Source of the DNA: an uncultured Verrucomicrobiota bacterium | Lineage (GTDB): Bacteria; Verrucomicrobiota; Verrucomicrobiia; Limisphaerales; CAIYYI01 | DNA length: 47,639 nucleotides | NCBI GenBank assembly: GCA_903930345.1 | Contig: CAIYYI010000253.1 | Span: forward strand, 1-47,639 | Direction of reading: 5' to 3' | Part shown: piece by piece, positions 26,362 through 34,434 of the stretch | Numbering within the stretch: the first letter of the stretch is position 1 | How the letters are laid out: each line of letters begins with the position of its first letter | The notes under the pieces: generated by a model | Seen by the model: only the letters and a program-made list of their open reading frames with translations | Told to the model about the DNA's origin: nothing | The model's database searches: none | Program-made: the position numbers and the translations under genes

Positions 26362-27678
26362 CTAGCCGCAAATTCTTTCATACCGCGCCGGCGTGGCGGG
26401 CCGCACCCGGGCGGCGGGCGTCAGGTCGATCACCACCTGGTCCGGGCGCAACCCCGCCAGGATGGCCGCGTGCCCGGCGCTCTGGTTGCCGATGATGACG
26501 ACTTCGGCGTGCGCCACCAGCTCCGCCGCCTGCTCCACCATCAGCCGTGAAAGGTGCGGGATGCGCTGCTCAATGAACCGCCGGTTCGCCCCCACCAGCC
26601 GCGCCAGGGAGACGCGCGCGTCGTACAGCTTCAGCTCGTACCCCTTGCCCAGCAGCGTCTCCACCAGCGTCACCACCGGTGATTCCCGCAGGTCATCTGT
26701 GCCCCCCTTGAACGCGAACCCCAGCACCCCGATGCGCCGGCGCCCCTGCGCCACGATACGTTCCACCGCCGCCTGCACCTGACGCTCGTTGCTGGCCCCG
26801 ATGGCCCGCAGCAGCGGCACCTCCACCTCCTGCGCCTGCGCCAGTCGGCACAGCGCGCGCAGATCCTTCGGGAGGCAGGAGCCCCCGTAGGCAAACCCCG
26901 GCCGCAGATAGACCGGCGACAAATTCAATTTCGTGTCCTGGCAGAGCAGGTCCATCACCTCCCGGCCATCCACGCCCAACCGGTGGCAGATGGCCCCGAT
27001 CTCGTTGCCGAACGTGATCTTCAACGCGTGAAACACGTTGTTCACATACTTCATCATCTCCGCCACTTTGAACGTGGTGCGCACCACCGGTGCGGACAGG
27101 CCCCGGTACAGCTCCGCCACCTGTTCAAAATCCCGGTCCGCCACCGCCCCCACCACCGTCAGGGCCGGATGAAAGAAATCCTCCAGCGCCGTCCCCTCCC
27201 GTAGAAATTCCGGATTGATCGCCACCCCCAGTTCGGGGCCCAGCTTGCGGCCCGATTCCCCCTCCAAAACAGGCAGCACCGTCCCCTCCACCGAGCCGGG
27301 CAGCAGCGTGGACCGCACCACCACCAGATGGGGGCCGGACTTCTCCCGCAGCGCCCGGCCGATCTCGCCACACACCCGCTCGACATAGGTCAGATCAATC
27401 TCCCCCGTCGGCCGGGACGGTGTCCCCACACAGATCAACGAGACATCCGAGGTGAGCACCGCCTCCCGGGAGTCCGTGGTGGCCCGCACCCGGCCGGCCT
27501 GCACCCCCTCGGTGAGCAACGCCTCCAACCCCTCCTCGATGATCGGCGCCCGCCCGGCGTTCACCAGTGCGGCTTTGGCAGCGTCGGTGTCAACGCCGGT
27601 CACGCTGTGTCCGCCCCGGGCCAGGCAGGCAGTCACCACGGCACCCACGTACCCAAGCCCGAAAACACTGATTCTCAC
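26362..27678 (-). CDS. algD: GDP-mannose 6-dehydrogenase-like nucleotide-sugar dehydrogenase
   Basis: This 438-aa UDP-glucose/GDP-mannose dehydrogenase family enzyme performs the four-electron oxidation of a nucleotide sugar to its uronic acid with 2 NAD+. It has the N-terminal Rossmann MRISVFGLGYVGAVVTACLA, DVSLICVGTPS, the middle signature REVMDLLCQDTKLNLSPVYL, the catalytic cysteine in GFAYGGSCLPKDLRAL, and FKGGTDDLRESP. The wording of these motifs is much closer to Pseudomonas AlgD than to UDP-glucose dehydrogenases as I remember them, hence the GDP-mannose assignment; UDP-sugar specificity remains possible. Its start overlaps the glycosyltransferase stop by 4 bp (ATGA). It would supply the uronic acid for the exported polymer. 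Confidence 0.85.
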   Translation of the reverse strand: MRISVFGLGYVGAVVTACLARGGHSVTGVDTDAAKAALVNAGRAPIIEEGLEALLTEGVQAGRVRATTDSREAVLTSDVSLICVGTPSRPTGEIDLTYVERVCGEIGRALREKSGPHLVVVRSTLLPGSVEGTVLPVLEGESGRKLGPELGVAINPEFLREGTALEDFFHPALTVVGAVADRDFEQVAELYRGLSAPVVRTTFKVAEMMKYVNNVFHALKITFGNEIGAICHRLGVDGREVMDLLCQDTKLNLSPVYLRPGFAYGGSCLPKDLRALCRLAQAQEVEVPLLRAIGASNERQVQAAVERIVAQGRRRIGVLGFAFKGGTDDLRESPVVTLVETLLGKGYELKLYDARVSLARLVGANRRFIEQRIPHLSRLMVEQAAELVAHAEVVIIGNQSAGHAAILAGLRPDQVVIDLTPAARVRPATPARYERICG

Positions 27679-28907
27679 GCGGTTTTCCTTTCGCGCCCGG
27701 CCACCGCCAGGCAGTATTGTTCAAAGACGTCGGTCACCTTTGGCCAGCTAAAGCGGCTCCGCACCAGTTCCCGGCCGGCCGCGCCCATCCGTTGGGCGCC
27801 CCCCGGTCGTGCCCACAGCCCGCCCACCGCCGCCGCCAGTTCGGCCGGGGTGTCGGCCAGCAGCAGGTGCTCCCCATCCGCCACGGCCAACCCCTCCGCG
27901 CCGATCCGCGTGGAGACCACCGGGATGCCCGTCGCCATGCCTTCAAAAATCTTGATCCGCGTGCCCCCCCCCACCCGCAGCGGCACGATCATCACCGCCG
28001 CCTGCGCCAGGTGGGGACGCACATCGTCCACCGTGCCGGTCACCCGGATGGACGGGTCCCGCGCCGCCAATTCCCGCACCGCCGCCGTCGGTCGCCGCCC
28101 CACAATGGTGAGGGTGGCGGCCGGATGTTTCTGCCGCAGCAGCGGCCAACCCGTCTCCGCAAACCACCGGATCCCCTCAATGTTCGGCAGCCAATCCATG
28201 GAGCCGAGGAAAACCAGCGTCTGCGGGGGCCGGGGGCCGGTCGGCGGCTGGTAGCTTTCCGTGTCCACCCCGGTCGGCACCGCGCCCAGCACATTCCCCA
28301 GCGCGTAATCCCGCCGCATCAGGGCGGCATCCTCCTCCGACACCGCCACCACGCCGTCAAAATCCGCCGCCGCCTCCCGCTCAAACCGGGCCAGCCTCCG
28401 CCATTGCGCGGTGATGTAGCGGCGCTTCAGCCAGCCCCGCGCGTTGTCCCGCAGCCGCTGCCAGATCAACGCCTCCACATTGTGCTGGAAGAGCAGCGAG
28501 GGCAGCTCCACGCCCGCCCCCCGCAGGTTCACCGCCGGGGTCAAAAAATCACACACCACCAGATCATGGCTGGCCGCCAGACGCCGCACCGCCGCGGTCA
28601 TCGCCCGAGATCGGTATTTGGCGATCACATACGGCAGCCCACTCCCCAGGTTCGCCGCCAGCTCCGCGTAAAAACCCACGCTCCCCTTCCGTCGCTCGCG
28701 CCACGGAATCCAGGTCTGCGCCTGTGAATACTCCCCCGCCGCCGCCCGCGTCGCCGCATCCGTCTCCGGCGGGCAGAGCGAGACATAATGCACCGGGTGC
28801 CGCCGGTTCAGCTCCTGCAGCATGTTGTAAGTCCGCAATTTCCCCCCGGTGTCGAGCGGGTGAAGCGGGCCGGTCTTCAGCCAGAGGATGCGCAACGGGG
28901 ACTTCAT
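27675..28907 (-). CDS. GT4 glycosyltransferase (exosortase/capsule-cluster type)
   Basis: This 410-aa GT-B protein has the N-terminal glycine-rich acceptor loop LHPLDTGGKLRTYNMLQEL, VAVSEEDAALMRR, VPTGVDTESYQPP, LVFLGSMDWLPNIEGIRWF, TIVGRRPTA and the C-terminal donor-site motif IVPLRVGGGTRIKIFEGMA followed by GIPVVSTRIGAEGL. It resembles sugar transferases of the PEP-CTERM/exosortase-associated group (TIGR03087-like), a similarity judged from motifs only. It overlaps its neighbours by 4 bp on both sides, the ABC ATPase gene upstream and algD downstream, a strong sign of translational coupling. It probably adds a sugar to the lipid-linked polymer exported by the ABC transporter. Confidence 0.88.
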   Translation of the reverse strand: MKSPLRILWLKTGPLHPLDTGGKLRTYNMLQELNRRHPVHYVSLCPPETDAATRAAAGEYSQAQTWIPWRERRKGSVGFYAELAANLGSGLPYVIAKYRSRAMTAAVRRLAASHDLVVCDFLTPAVNLRGAGVELPSLLFQHNVEALIWQRLRDNARGWLKRRYITAQWRRLARFEREAAADFDGVVAVSEEDAALMRRDYALGNVLGAVPTGVDTESYQPPTGPRPPQTLVFLGSMDWLPNIEGIRWFAETGWPLLRQKHPAATLTIVGRRPTAAVRELAARDPSIRVTGTVDDVRPHLAQAAVMIVPLRVGGGTRIKIFEGMATGIPVVSTRIGAEGLAVADGEHLLLADTPAELAAAVGGLWARPGGAQRMGAAGRELVRSRFSWPKVTDVFEQYCLAVAGRERKTA

Positions 28908-30154
28908 GCCGGGCCGGTCTCCACCTCAAACGGGGCATCGAGATTGAGCACCCCCCGATGCACCGGCTTGTACGGCACCCGCCCATCCACCGCCGGAGCG
29001 CCATCGACAGTCAACGTCACCAGATCCAGCAGATCTCCGTAATGGCCGGTGCTGTGATAAAACACCCCGGCCCGGTAATCCCCCTCCACCAGCGGCAAAT
29101 GTCGGATCCGGCCCCGGAAGCGAATCACCTGCCCGGCCTGCAACAGATGTCCGGCGCCGCCCGGGCCCCGCAAATCAATCATCGCCACCCGGGCCCCATA
29201 GACGGAGTGCAGCAGCAGTTGGAACTCCACGAGCGTGGTGGCCCGACTGGCCACGATTTCAAGCGTGTACTCCAGATCCTGACCGGTCACCACGGGGTTG
29301 GGGGAGAGTTGCAGCCGCCGCAGCTCCAGATCGGGACCGAGCTTCTGGTTCATCAGCTCGCACCCGCTATGCACCTGCTGCATATCGGCCAGGTAGGCGC
29401 GGATCTGTTCATCCGCCGGCCCCACCCCGCGCACCCGGCCCTGCGAAAGATGCACAATCCGTCCGCACAAAGTCTGCACCGCCGACATGTTGTGGCTGAC
29501 AAACAACACCGTGCGCCCGCTCCGCTGCGCCACATCCTCCATCTTGCCCAGGCACTTGTTTTGGAACGTCGCATCCCCCACCGCCAGCACCTCGTCCACC
29601 AGCAAAATCTCCGGCTCCAGATGCGCCGCCACCGCAAACGCCAGCCGCACGTACATGCCGGAGGAATACCGTTTCACCGGCGTGTCCAGAAATTTGTCCA
29701 CCTCGGCAAATGCCACGATCTCGTCGAACTTGCGCTGGATCTCTGACCGGCTCATCCCCAGGATGGCGCCGTTGAGGAAAATATTCTCGCGCCCGGTCAG
29801 CTCCTGGTGGAATCCGGTCCCCACCTCCAGCAGGCTGGCCATACGCCCCCGCACATGAATTTCCCCCTGCGTGGGCTCGGTGATCTGGCTCAGGACCTTG
29901 AGCATCGTGGATTTGCCCGCGCCATTGCGCCCGATAATCCCCACCACCTCCCCCGGCTGGATGTCCAGCGACACGTCCTGCAACGCCCACAACTCGGTCA
30001 TCGTGGAGGACTTCGGGCCTGAGCTGCCGCGCGCGCGCCGTTTCAGCCATCCGCCCACACCCGCCAATTGATCCCGCAGGGTGTCATGCCCCGCAGTGGC
30101 CCCCAGCAGGTACCGCTTGCTGACATTCTTGAAAGAGATGATGGGTCGGCTCAT
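28904..30154 (-). CDS. wzt: polysaccharide ABC transporter ATPase with Wzt-type C-terminal domain
   Basis: This 416-aa protein couples an ABC ATPase to a glycan-recognition domain. Walker A is GRNGAGKST (75-83), the signature is YSSGMYVRLAFA (163-174), Walker B is EILLVDEVLAVGD (182-194), and the H-loop is FVSHNM (H221). The segment GHDTLRDQLAGVGGWLKRR before Walker A is typical of capsule/O-antigen exporters. Residues about 270-405 (DLELRRLQLSPNPVVTGQDL onward) are a beta-sandwich like the Wzt C-terminal domain, which in E. coli O8/O9a binds the capped polymer end. The gap to the permease gene is 1 bp and it overlaps the glycosyltransferase gene by 4 bp. The ATPase sits on the cytoplasmic face of the inner membrane. 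Confidence 0.93.
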   Translation of the reverse strand: MSRPIISFKNVSKRYLLGATAGHDTLRDQLAGVGGWLKRRARGSSGPKSSTMTELWALQDVSLDIQPGEVVGIIGRNGAGKSTMLKVLSQITEPTQGEIHVRGRMASLLEVGTGFHQELTGRENIFLNGAILGMSRSEIQRKFDEIVAFAEVDKFLDTPVKRYSSGMYVRLAFAVAAHLEPEILLVDEVLAVGDATFQNKCLGKMEDVAQRSGRTVLFVSHNMSAVQTLCGRIVHLSQGRVRGVGPADEQIRAYLADMQQVHSGCELMNQKLGPDLELRRLQLSPNPVVTGQDLEYTLEIVASRATTLVEFQLLLHSVYGARVAMIDLRGPGGAGHLLQAGQVIRFRGRIRHLPLVEGDYRAGVFYHSTGHYGDLLDLVTLTVDGAPAVDGRVPYKPVHRGVLNLDAPFEVETGPA

Positions 30155-30155
30155 G

Positions 30156-31034
30156 TCAGATCACATCCGCAAAGGTTTTCTCCATGCTCCGGAAATAAAT
30201 CGCCCCGCTCACCAGCAGCGCCAGGATGACCACCCCGCTCACCACCAGCCCGGGCCAGTACGGCTCGAAGGATGGCCCCAGCAGGCACCACCGGAACCCG
30301 TCGATCACCCCCACCATCGGGTTCAGGTTGTACAGGAACCGCCACCGTTCCGGGATCAGGCTGGAAACGAACCCCACCGGACTCACGTACAGCCCCATCC
30401 GCACCAGGAACGGCACCACATACTTCACATCCCGATAACGCACGTTCAACGCGCTGAACCAGAGCCCCGCCGCAAACGCCGCCAGAAACGCCACCCCGAA
30501 AAACACCGGCAGCAGGAACACCTGAGGCCCCAGTGGTATCCGCACCCCCGTGACCCGGAAGCCGATCAGCATCGCCACCAGGATCAACACCCCGATGGCA
30601 AAATCCACCAGCCCGCTCAGCACCGCGCTGGCGGGAATGATCAGACGCGGGAAATAAACCTTGGTGATCATCCGCTCCGAGGCGATCAGCGATTGGCTGC
30701 TCTCGCTGAGGGCGTTGGCAAAGAAGCTCCAGGGGAGCAGGCCCGCAAAGATCAGCAATGGGTAGGGAACGCCCTGACTGGGAAAGGCGCGGGAGCCAAG
30801 CACCCCAAACACCAGGGTGAAAATCGCCACGGTCAACAACGGCTGCAACGCCGCCCAGGCCACGCCGATGTAGGTTTGCTTGTAGCGCACGAGGATATCG
30901 CGCCATGCCAGGAACAAAAACAATTCCCGGTAACGCCACAATTCACCCAGATTGAGCGCCGCCAGCCCCTGGCGGGGCCGGATCACGCGCTCATAGGCGG
31001 CAAACGTGCCATTGGCTGTTGGTTCGGTTTTCAT
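30156..31034 (-). CDS. wzm: polysaccharide ABC transporter permease
   Basis: This 292-aa ABC-2 permease of the O-antigen/capsule type has YRELFLFLAWRDILVRYKQT at the N-terminus (conserved cytoplasmic entry), about six membrane segments (for example VAIFTLVFGVLG, LLIFAGLLPWSFF, VFLLPVFFGVAFLAAFAAG), LNVRYRDVKYVVPFLVRMGL, and a C-terminal SPVGFVSSLIPERWRFLYNL with NPMVGVIDGFRWCLLG. With the neighbouring ATPase it forms the inner-membrane channel exporting a lipid-linked polysaccharide. It is the first gene of the minus-strand cluster reaching to 24455. Start 31034 (MKTEPTANG) gives normal family length; the frame to 31517 overlaps kamA and is not used. A divergent promoter region lies upstream. 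Confidence 0.93.
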   Translation of the reverse strand: MKTEPTANGTFAAYERVIRPRQGLAALNLGELWRYRELFLFLAWRDILVRYKQTYIGVAWAALQPLLTVAIFTLVFGVLGSRAFPSQGVPYPLLIFAGLLPWSFFANALSESSQSLIASERMITKVYFPRLIIPASAVLSGLVDFAIGVLILVAMLIGFRVTGVRIPLGPQVFLLPVFFGVAFLAAFAAGLWFSALNVRYRDVKYVVPFLVRMGLYVSPVGFVSSLIPERWRFLYNLNPMVGVIDGFRWCLLGPSFEPYWPGLVVSGVVILALLVSGAIYFRSMEKTFADVI

Positions 31035-31141
31035 GCCGTCAAACCGGTTCACCGGAGATCGTCGGTATGCGCACCGCATACTGCCAGCATCCCCGCCCCC
31101 CAAAGCAAGAGAAAACCACCGGCTGGACGGGCACGGCCCAC

Positions 31142-31169
31142 TTGACACATTGGCAATCATCCTTATATT
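31142..31169 (+). promoter_or_regulatory. sigma70-type promoter for kamA
   Basis: A perfect -35 hexamer TTGACA (31142-31147) is followed after 16 bp by TATATT (31164-31169), one mismatch from TATAAT. Transcription would begin near 31176, just before the ATG at 31177. It lies in an AT-richer patch within otherwise GC-rich DNA. This is the best promoter match seen in the window. Confidence 0.6.
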
Positions 31170-31197
31170 GCGCAGAATGTTAGAAAGACAGAACAAG

Positions 31198-32415
31198 ATG
31201 AAAACCGATGACCCTTCCGCCGTGGCCAGGGCCGCCGCGATGAAGGAATTCCGGCCGGCCGACCGGGGTTTCTGGTCGCATGTTTCTGATTTGGAATGGA
31301 ACGACTGGCATTGGCAGCTCAAGCACCGCATCACCACCCTCCCCCAGTTACAACGGCTCATGCCGACCCTCACGCCCGAGGAGCACGCCGGCACCATGCT
31401 GGCCAACAGCAAGCTTTCGCTGGCCATCACGCCCTTTTTTTTCAACCTGATTGACACCTCCGACGAGGGCTGCCCGATCCGCCGCCAAGTCATCCCCAGC
31501 ATCGAGGAAACCCACACCGCCGCGTGGGAAATGAGCGATCCCTGCGGAGAGGACAGCCATTCACCCGTCCCGGGCCTGGTACACCGCTACCCGGACCGGG
31601 TGCTGTTCCTGGTCACCGACCGTTGCGCCTCCTACTGCCGCTACTGCACCCGTTCGCGCCTGGTGAGCAACGCGGCCGGCTACGATTTCCACCCCGAGTT
31701 CGACCGGCAGATCAACTACATCGCCACGCATCCGGAGATCCGCGATGTGCTGTTGAGCGGCGGCGATCCCCTGCTTTTCAGCGATGAGAAGCTGGAATAC
31801 CTGCTCAACCGCCTGCGGGCCATCCCCCATGTGGAGTTTTTGCGCATCGGCACCCGCATCCCCATTTTTCTTCCCCAGCGCATCACGCCCGAGCTGTGCG
31901 CCATGCTGCGACAGTTCCATCCGTTGTTCATCAGCATCCACTCCAATCATCCAAGGGAGCTGACCATGGAGGTGAAGGCGGCGCTGGAACGGCTGGCGGA
32001 TGCGGGAATCCCCTTGGGCAACCAATCCGTGCTCCTGCGCGGGGTGAACGATAACCCGCTGGTGATGAAGGCCCACCTGCAAAAGCTGCTCATGTGCCGG
32101 GTGAAACCCTACTACATCTACCAGTGTGACCTGATCACCGGCTCCGCACATCTCCGCGCCAGCGTGCGCCAGGGCCTGGCCATCATGAGCGCCTTGCGCG
32201 GCCACACCAGCGGCTACGCCGTGCCGCTATACGTCATTGATGCCCCCGGCGGGGGGGGCAAGGTTCCCATCAACCCTGATTACATCCTGAGCCGCAACGG
32301 CGACCGGGTCCTCATCCGGAATTTCGAGGGCAAAGTCTTCGAGTACCCGGAGGATCGGGAGGGCAGGCCGCTGATCTCCCACCACCAGATGCTGGCCGGC
32401 ATCGAACGGGACTGA
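31198..32415 (+). CDS. kamA: KamA-family radical SAM protein (lysine 2,3-aminomutase-like)
   Basis: This protein of about 405 aa has the radical SAM cluster motif CX3CX2C (C143, C147, C150 in DRCASYCRYC) preceded by VHRYPDRVLFLVT, LLSGGDPLLFSDEKLEYLL, IRIGTRIP-like (LRIGTRIPIFLPQRI), and the PLP-binding lysine K355 in GGGGKVPINPDY. These match lysine 2,3-aminomutase, which converts L-lysine to beta-lysine using SAM, a [4Fe-4S] cluster and PLP. The length fits KamA better than the shorter EpmB. No beta-lysine acetyltransferase (AblB), efp or lysine-fermentation gene is nearby, so the product's fate is unclear. ATG 31177 is an alternative start that would be essentially leaderless relative to the promoter upstream. 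It is divergent from the export operon. Confidence 0.88.
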   Translation: MKTDDPSAVARAAAMKEFRPADRGFWSHVSDLEWNDWHWQLKHRITTLPQLQRLMPTLTPEEHAGTMLANSKLSLAITPFFFNLIDTSDEGCPIRRQVIPSIEETHTAAWEMSDPCGEDSHSPVPGLVHRYPDRVLFLVTDRCASYCRYCTRSRLVSNAAGYDFHPEFDRQINYIATHPEIRDVLLSGGDPLLFSDEKLEYLLNRLRAIPHVEFLRIGTRIPIFLPQRITPELCAMLRQFHPLFISIHSNHPRELTMEVKAALERLADAGIPLGNQSVLLRGVNDNPLVMKAHLQKLLMCRVKPYYIYQCDLITGSAHLRASVRQGLAIMSALRGHTSGYAVPLYVIDAPGGGGKVPINPDYILSRNGDRVLIRNFEGKVFEYPEDREGRPLISHHQMLAGIERD

Positions 32416-32432
32416 CGAGCCTCACTCACGCA

Positions 32433-32930
32433 TCAGATGTGGCCCTGCTGGCGGATCCTTTTTTGCAGCTCCCGCCGCGCTTCCACCCGCAACCGGGCAT
32501 TCTCATGGCGGCGTTGCTCCTCCGGGGACTCCGGCTGCAAACCCGGAATGGGGCTCGGACGGCCTTGGGCATCCAACCCCACAAAGGTCAGGTAGGCGGT
32601 GGTGGCGTGGACGCTTTCACCGGAATAAGGATTCTCCCGCACCACCCGCACCCCCACTTCCATGGAAGTGTGTCCGACGTAATTCGCGGAGGCCTTGAGC
32701 ACCACGTGCTCCCCCACCCGGATCGGGGCCAGAAAAGCCATGTGATCAATGCTCACGGTCACCACCCGGCCCTCGCAGTGCTTTTGGGCCACCATGGCCG
32801 CCAACATATCAATCCAGGACATGATGGTGCCGCCAAAGGCCACGTTCGCATCATTGGCATGCTGGGGCATGACGATGTAGCGGGTTTCCATGTGACTCGC
32901 CCGGGGCGGTTTGCACAACGAAGCATTCAT
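32433..32930 (-). CDS. hotdog-fold acyl-CoA thioesterase (YciA-like)
   Basis: This 165-aa hotdog protein would cleave acyl-CoA to free acid and CoA. The family motif YIVMPQHANDANVAFGGTIM contains the catalytic-type Asn/Asp and the double glycine, followed by SWIDMLAAMVAQKH, VTVSIDHMAFLAPIRVGE and YVGHTSMEVGVRV. The final 45 residues are charged and probably helical (EEQRRHENARLRVEARRELQ). The substrate chain length is not predictable. Start 32930 (MNASLCKPP) is preferred to the frame at 32999; a further internal Met (METRYIV) is possible. It converges on kamA with a 17-bp gap and is divergent from the AraC gene. Confidence 0.88.
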   Translation of the reverse strand: MNASLCKPPRASHMETRYIVMPQHANDANVAFGGTIMSWIDMLAAMVAQKHCEGRVVTVSIDHMAFLAPIRVGEHVVLKASANYVGHTSMEVGVRVVRENPYSGESVHATTAYLTFVGLDAQGRPSPIPGLQPESPEEQRRHENARLRVEARRELQKRIRQQGHI

Positions 32931-33046
32931 TGGCATCCACCCTGCCACAAACCGGCCCCAAGAGCCAGCGGACATGTTGGGCCTGATCCCATCCGGCATC
33001 CAAGCGCTGCGATTTTCCGTCGTGCAAAAACCGGTGCCTACCCTGT

Positions 33047-33949
33047 ATGATCATCACCCATATGGCGAAGCGCACGCGCGACAGCACCAGCAATCCGGTC
33101 GCCCCGGATTTTTTTTCCCCGCAGGTTTCGCAGGCCCGGCGCTTTTTCCTGGAGCTGAAGCCCGCCCCCGGCAAGCCCCTGGCCGTGGTGAGCGGCGGCT
33201 GCGAGCTGTGCAACCCGGACTACACCATTCGGAGAACGGATTTCCCCTTTTACTCCATTGAGTTTGTCGCGCGCGGAAGGGGCTCCATCACCCTGGCGGG
33301 GACGCGCCATGAACTGGTGGCCGGCACACTGTTTGCCTACGGCCCCGGGGTGGGGCACGAGATCGTCAACGACCCCACCAACCCGATGTTCAAATACTTC
33401 CTGGACTTCACCGGAACGGAGGCGCGGGCACAATTGACCACGTATGGGCCCGCCCCCGGGGAGGTGTTGCAAGTGCTGGCCTCCGGGGAAATCATGCGCC
33501 TGTTCGATGACCTGATAGACAATGGCCTGAAGGCCACCCCATTCACAGCCCGTATTTGCGTGAAGATCCTGGAGCAACTGGGGTTGAAAATCGCGGAAAC
33601 CCGGGTGCCGGCCGGGGTGGTGACCACCCCGGCATTTGCCACCTACCAACGTTGCCGCCAACACGCCAAGACCCACTACCTGCGGCTCACCTCCCTCGAC
33701 CTGCTCGCCCAAGAGTGCCATGTGCGACCCGCCTATCTGTGCCGGTTGTTTCAGCGGTTTGAGCATCAGAGCCCCTACCAGTACCTCGTGCGCCTGCGGA
33801 TGAACCACGCCACCACCCGGCTGCAGGATGCCGGCGTGCTGGTCAAACAGGTGGCCGATGAGCTGGGTTACAGCGACCCTTTCCATTTTTCGCGCACCTT
33901 CAAAAGCACCTTCGGAGTTTCCCCGGAGGCCTTTCGACGCCTGCGCTGA
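33047..33949 (+). CDS. AraC-family transcriptional regulator
   Basis: This 300-aa protein has an N-terminal cupin-like sensing domain (residues 30-170; FYSIEFVARGRGSITLAGTR, LVAGTLFAYGPGVGHEI) and a C-terminal AraC double HTH (about 200-300; LDLLAQECHVRPAYLCRLFQ and VKQVADELGYSDPFHFSRTF, ending FGVSPEAFRRLR). Such regulators usually respond to a sugar and act on neighbouring genes. The RbsD-like gene begins 68 bp downstream on the same strand and is the likeliest linked target. The N-terminus is uncertain: MIITHMAKR starts at 33047, and the internal ATG at 33062 is equally plausible. No operator repeats could be identified. Confidence 0.92.
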   Translation: MIITHMAKRTRDSTSNPVAPDFFSPQVSQARRFFLELKPAPGKPLAVVSGGCELCNPDYTIRRTDFPFYSIEFVARGRGSITLAGTRHELVAGTLFAYGPGVGHEIVNDPTNPMFKYFLDFTGTEARAQLTTYGPAPGEVLQVLASGEIMRLFDDLIDNGLKATPFTARICVKILEQLGLKIAETRVPAGVVTTPAFATYQRCRQHAKTHYLRLTSLDLLAQECHVRPAYLCRLFQRFEHQSPYQYLVRLRMNHATTRLQDAGVLVKQVADELGYSDPFHFSRTFKSTFGVSPEAFRRLR

Positions 33950-34017
33950 ACGCTCCAAAAAGAGCATCGCCTTTGGGCGGAAACCCGGGCATGCTGCCGA
34001 CCACACTTTTTGATGCC

Positions 34018-34407
34018 ATGTTAAAAACCGGAATTTTGAACCCGCAAATCAACTCCCTGCTCAGCCGGGTGCGGCACACTAACACCCTCGTCGTCTCGGA
34101 TCGGGGTTTCCCCTTCTGGCCCATGGTGGAAACCGTGGATATTTCCCTGGTGGATGATCTGCCCACCGTGTTGCAGGTGCTCCGGGCGCTGCGGACCAAC
34201 TTCGTGGCGGGCAAGGCCTGGATGGCGCGGGAATTTGCGGAAAACAACTCCGCCCGCACCCGCAGCCAATTCAACCAGGCCCTGGCCGGGATCACGGTGG
34301 TCCAGGAGCCGCACGTGGAGTTCAAGCTGCGCGTGCCCCGGGCCATCGGCCTGATCCGCACCGGGGACACCACCCAGTACGCGAACATCATCCTGGAATC
34401 CGCGTGA
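34018..34407 (+). CDS. rbsD: RbsD/FucU-family sugar mutarotase (D-ribose pyranase-like)
   Basis: This 129-aa protein aligns along its length with RbsD: MLKTGILNPQINSLLSRVRH at the start, HTNTLVVSDRGFPFWP (His at 20, as in the RbsD active site), VDISLVDDLPTVLQVLRAL, and the C-terminal IRTGDTTQYANIILES that matches the family's substrate-contacting end. RbsD/FucU proteins interconvert pyranose and furanose or anomeric forms of ribose or fucose. No ribokinase or ribose transporter is present, and the AraC gene upstream may regulate it. Met at 34018 is chosen because RbsD starts there; in-frame ATGs at 33973 and 33991 would add 9-15 residues. Confidence 0.85.
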   Translation: MLKTGILNPQINSLLSRVRHTNTLVVSDRGFPFWPMVETVDISLVDDLPTVLQVLRALRTNFVAGKAWMAREFAENNSARTRSQFNQALAGITVVQEPHVEFKLRVPRAIGLIRTGDTTQYANIILESA

Positions 34408-34434
34408 CCGCCGGCGGGCCACTCACACGGGCGT

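Noticed and set aside
31035-31517. N-terminal extension of the ABC permease frame
   Set aside because: Runs antisense through the kamA start and promoter and would add 161 non-membrane residues not seen in the family.
34409-34418. Palindrome CCGCCGGCGG between rbsD and the cytochrome gene
   Set aside because: A self-complementary 10-mer of G and C is expected by chance here and has no loop or T-run.
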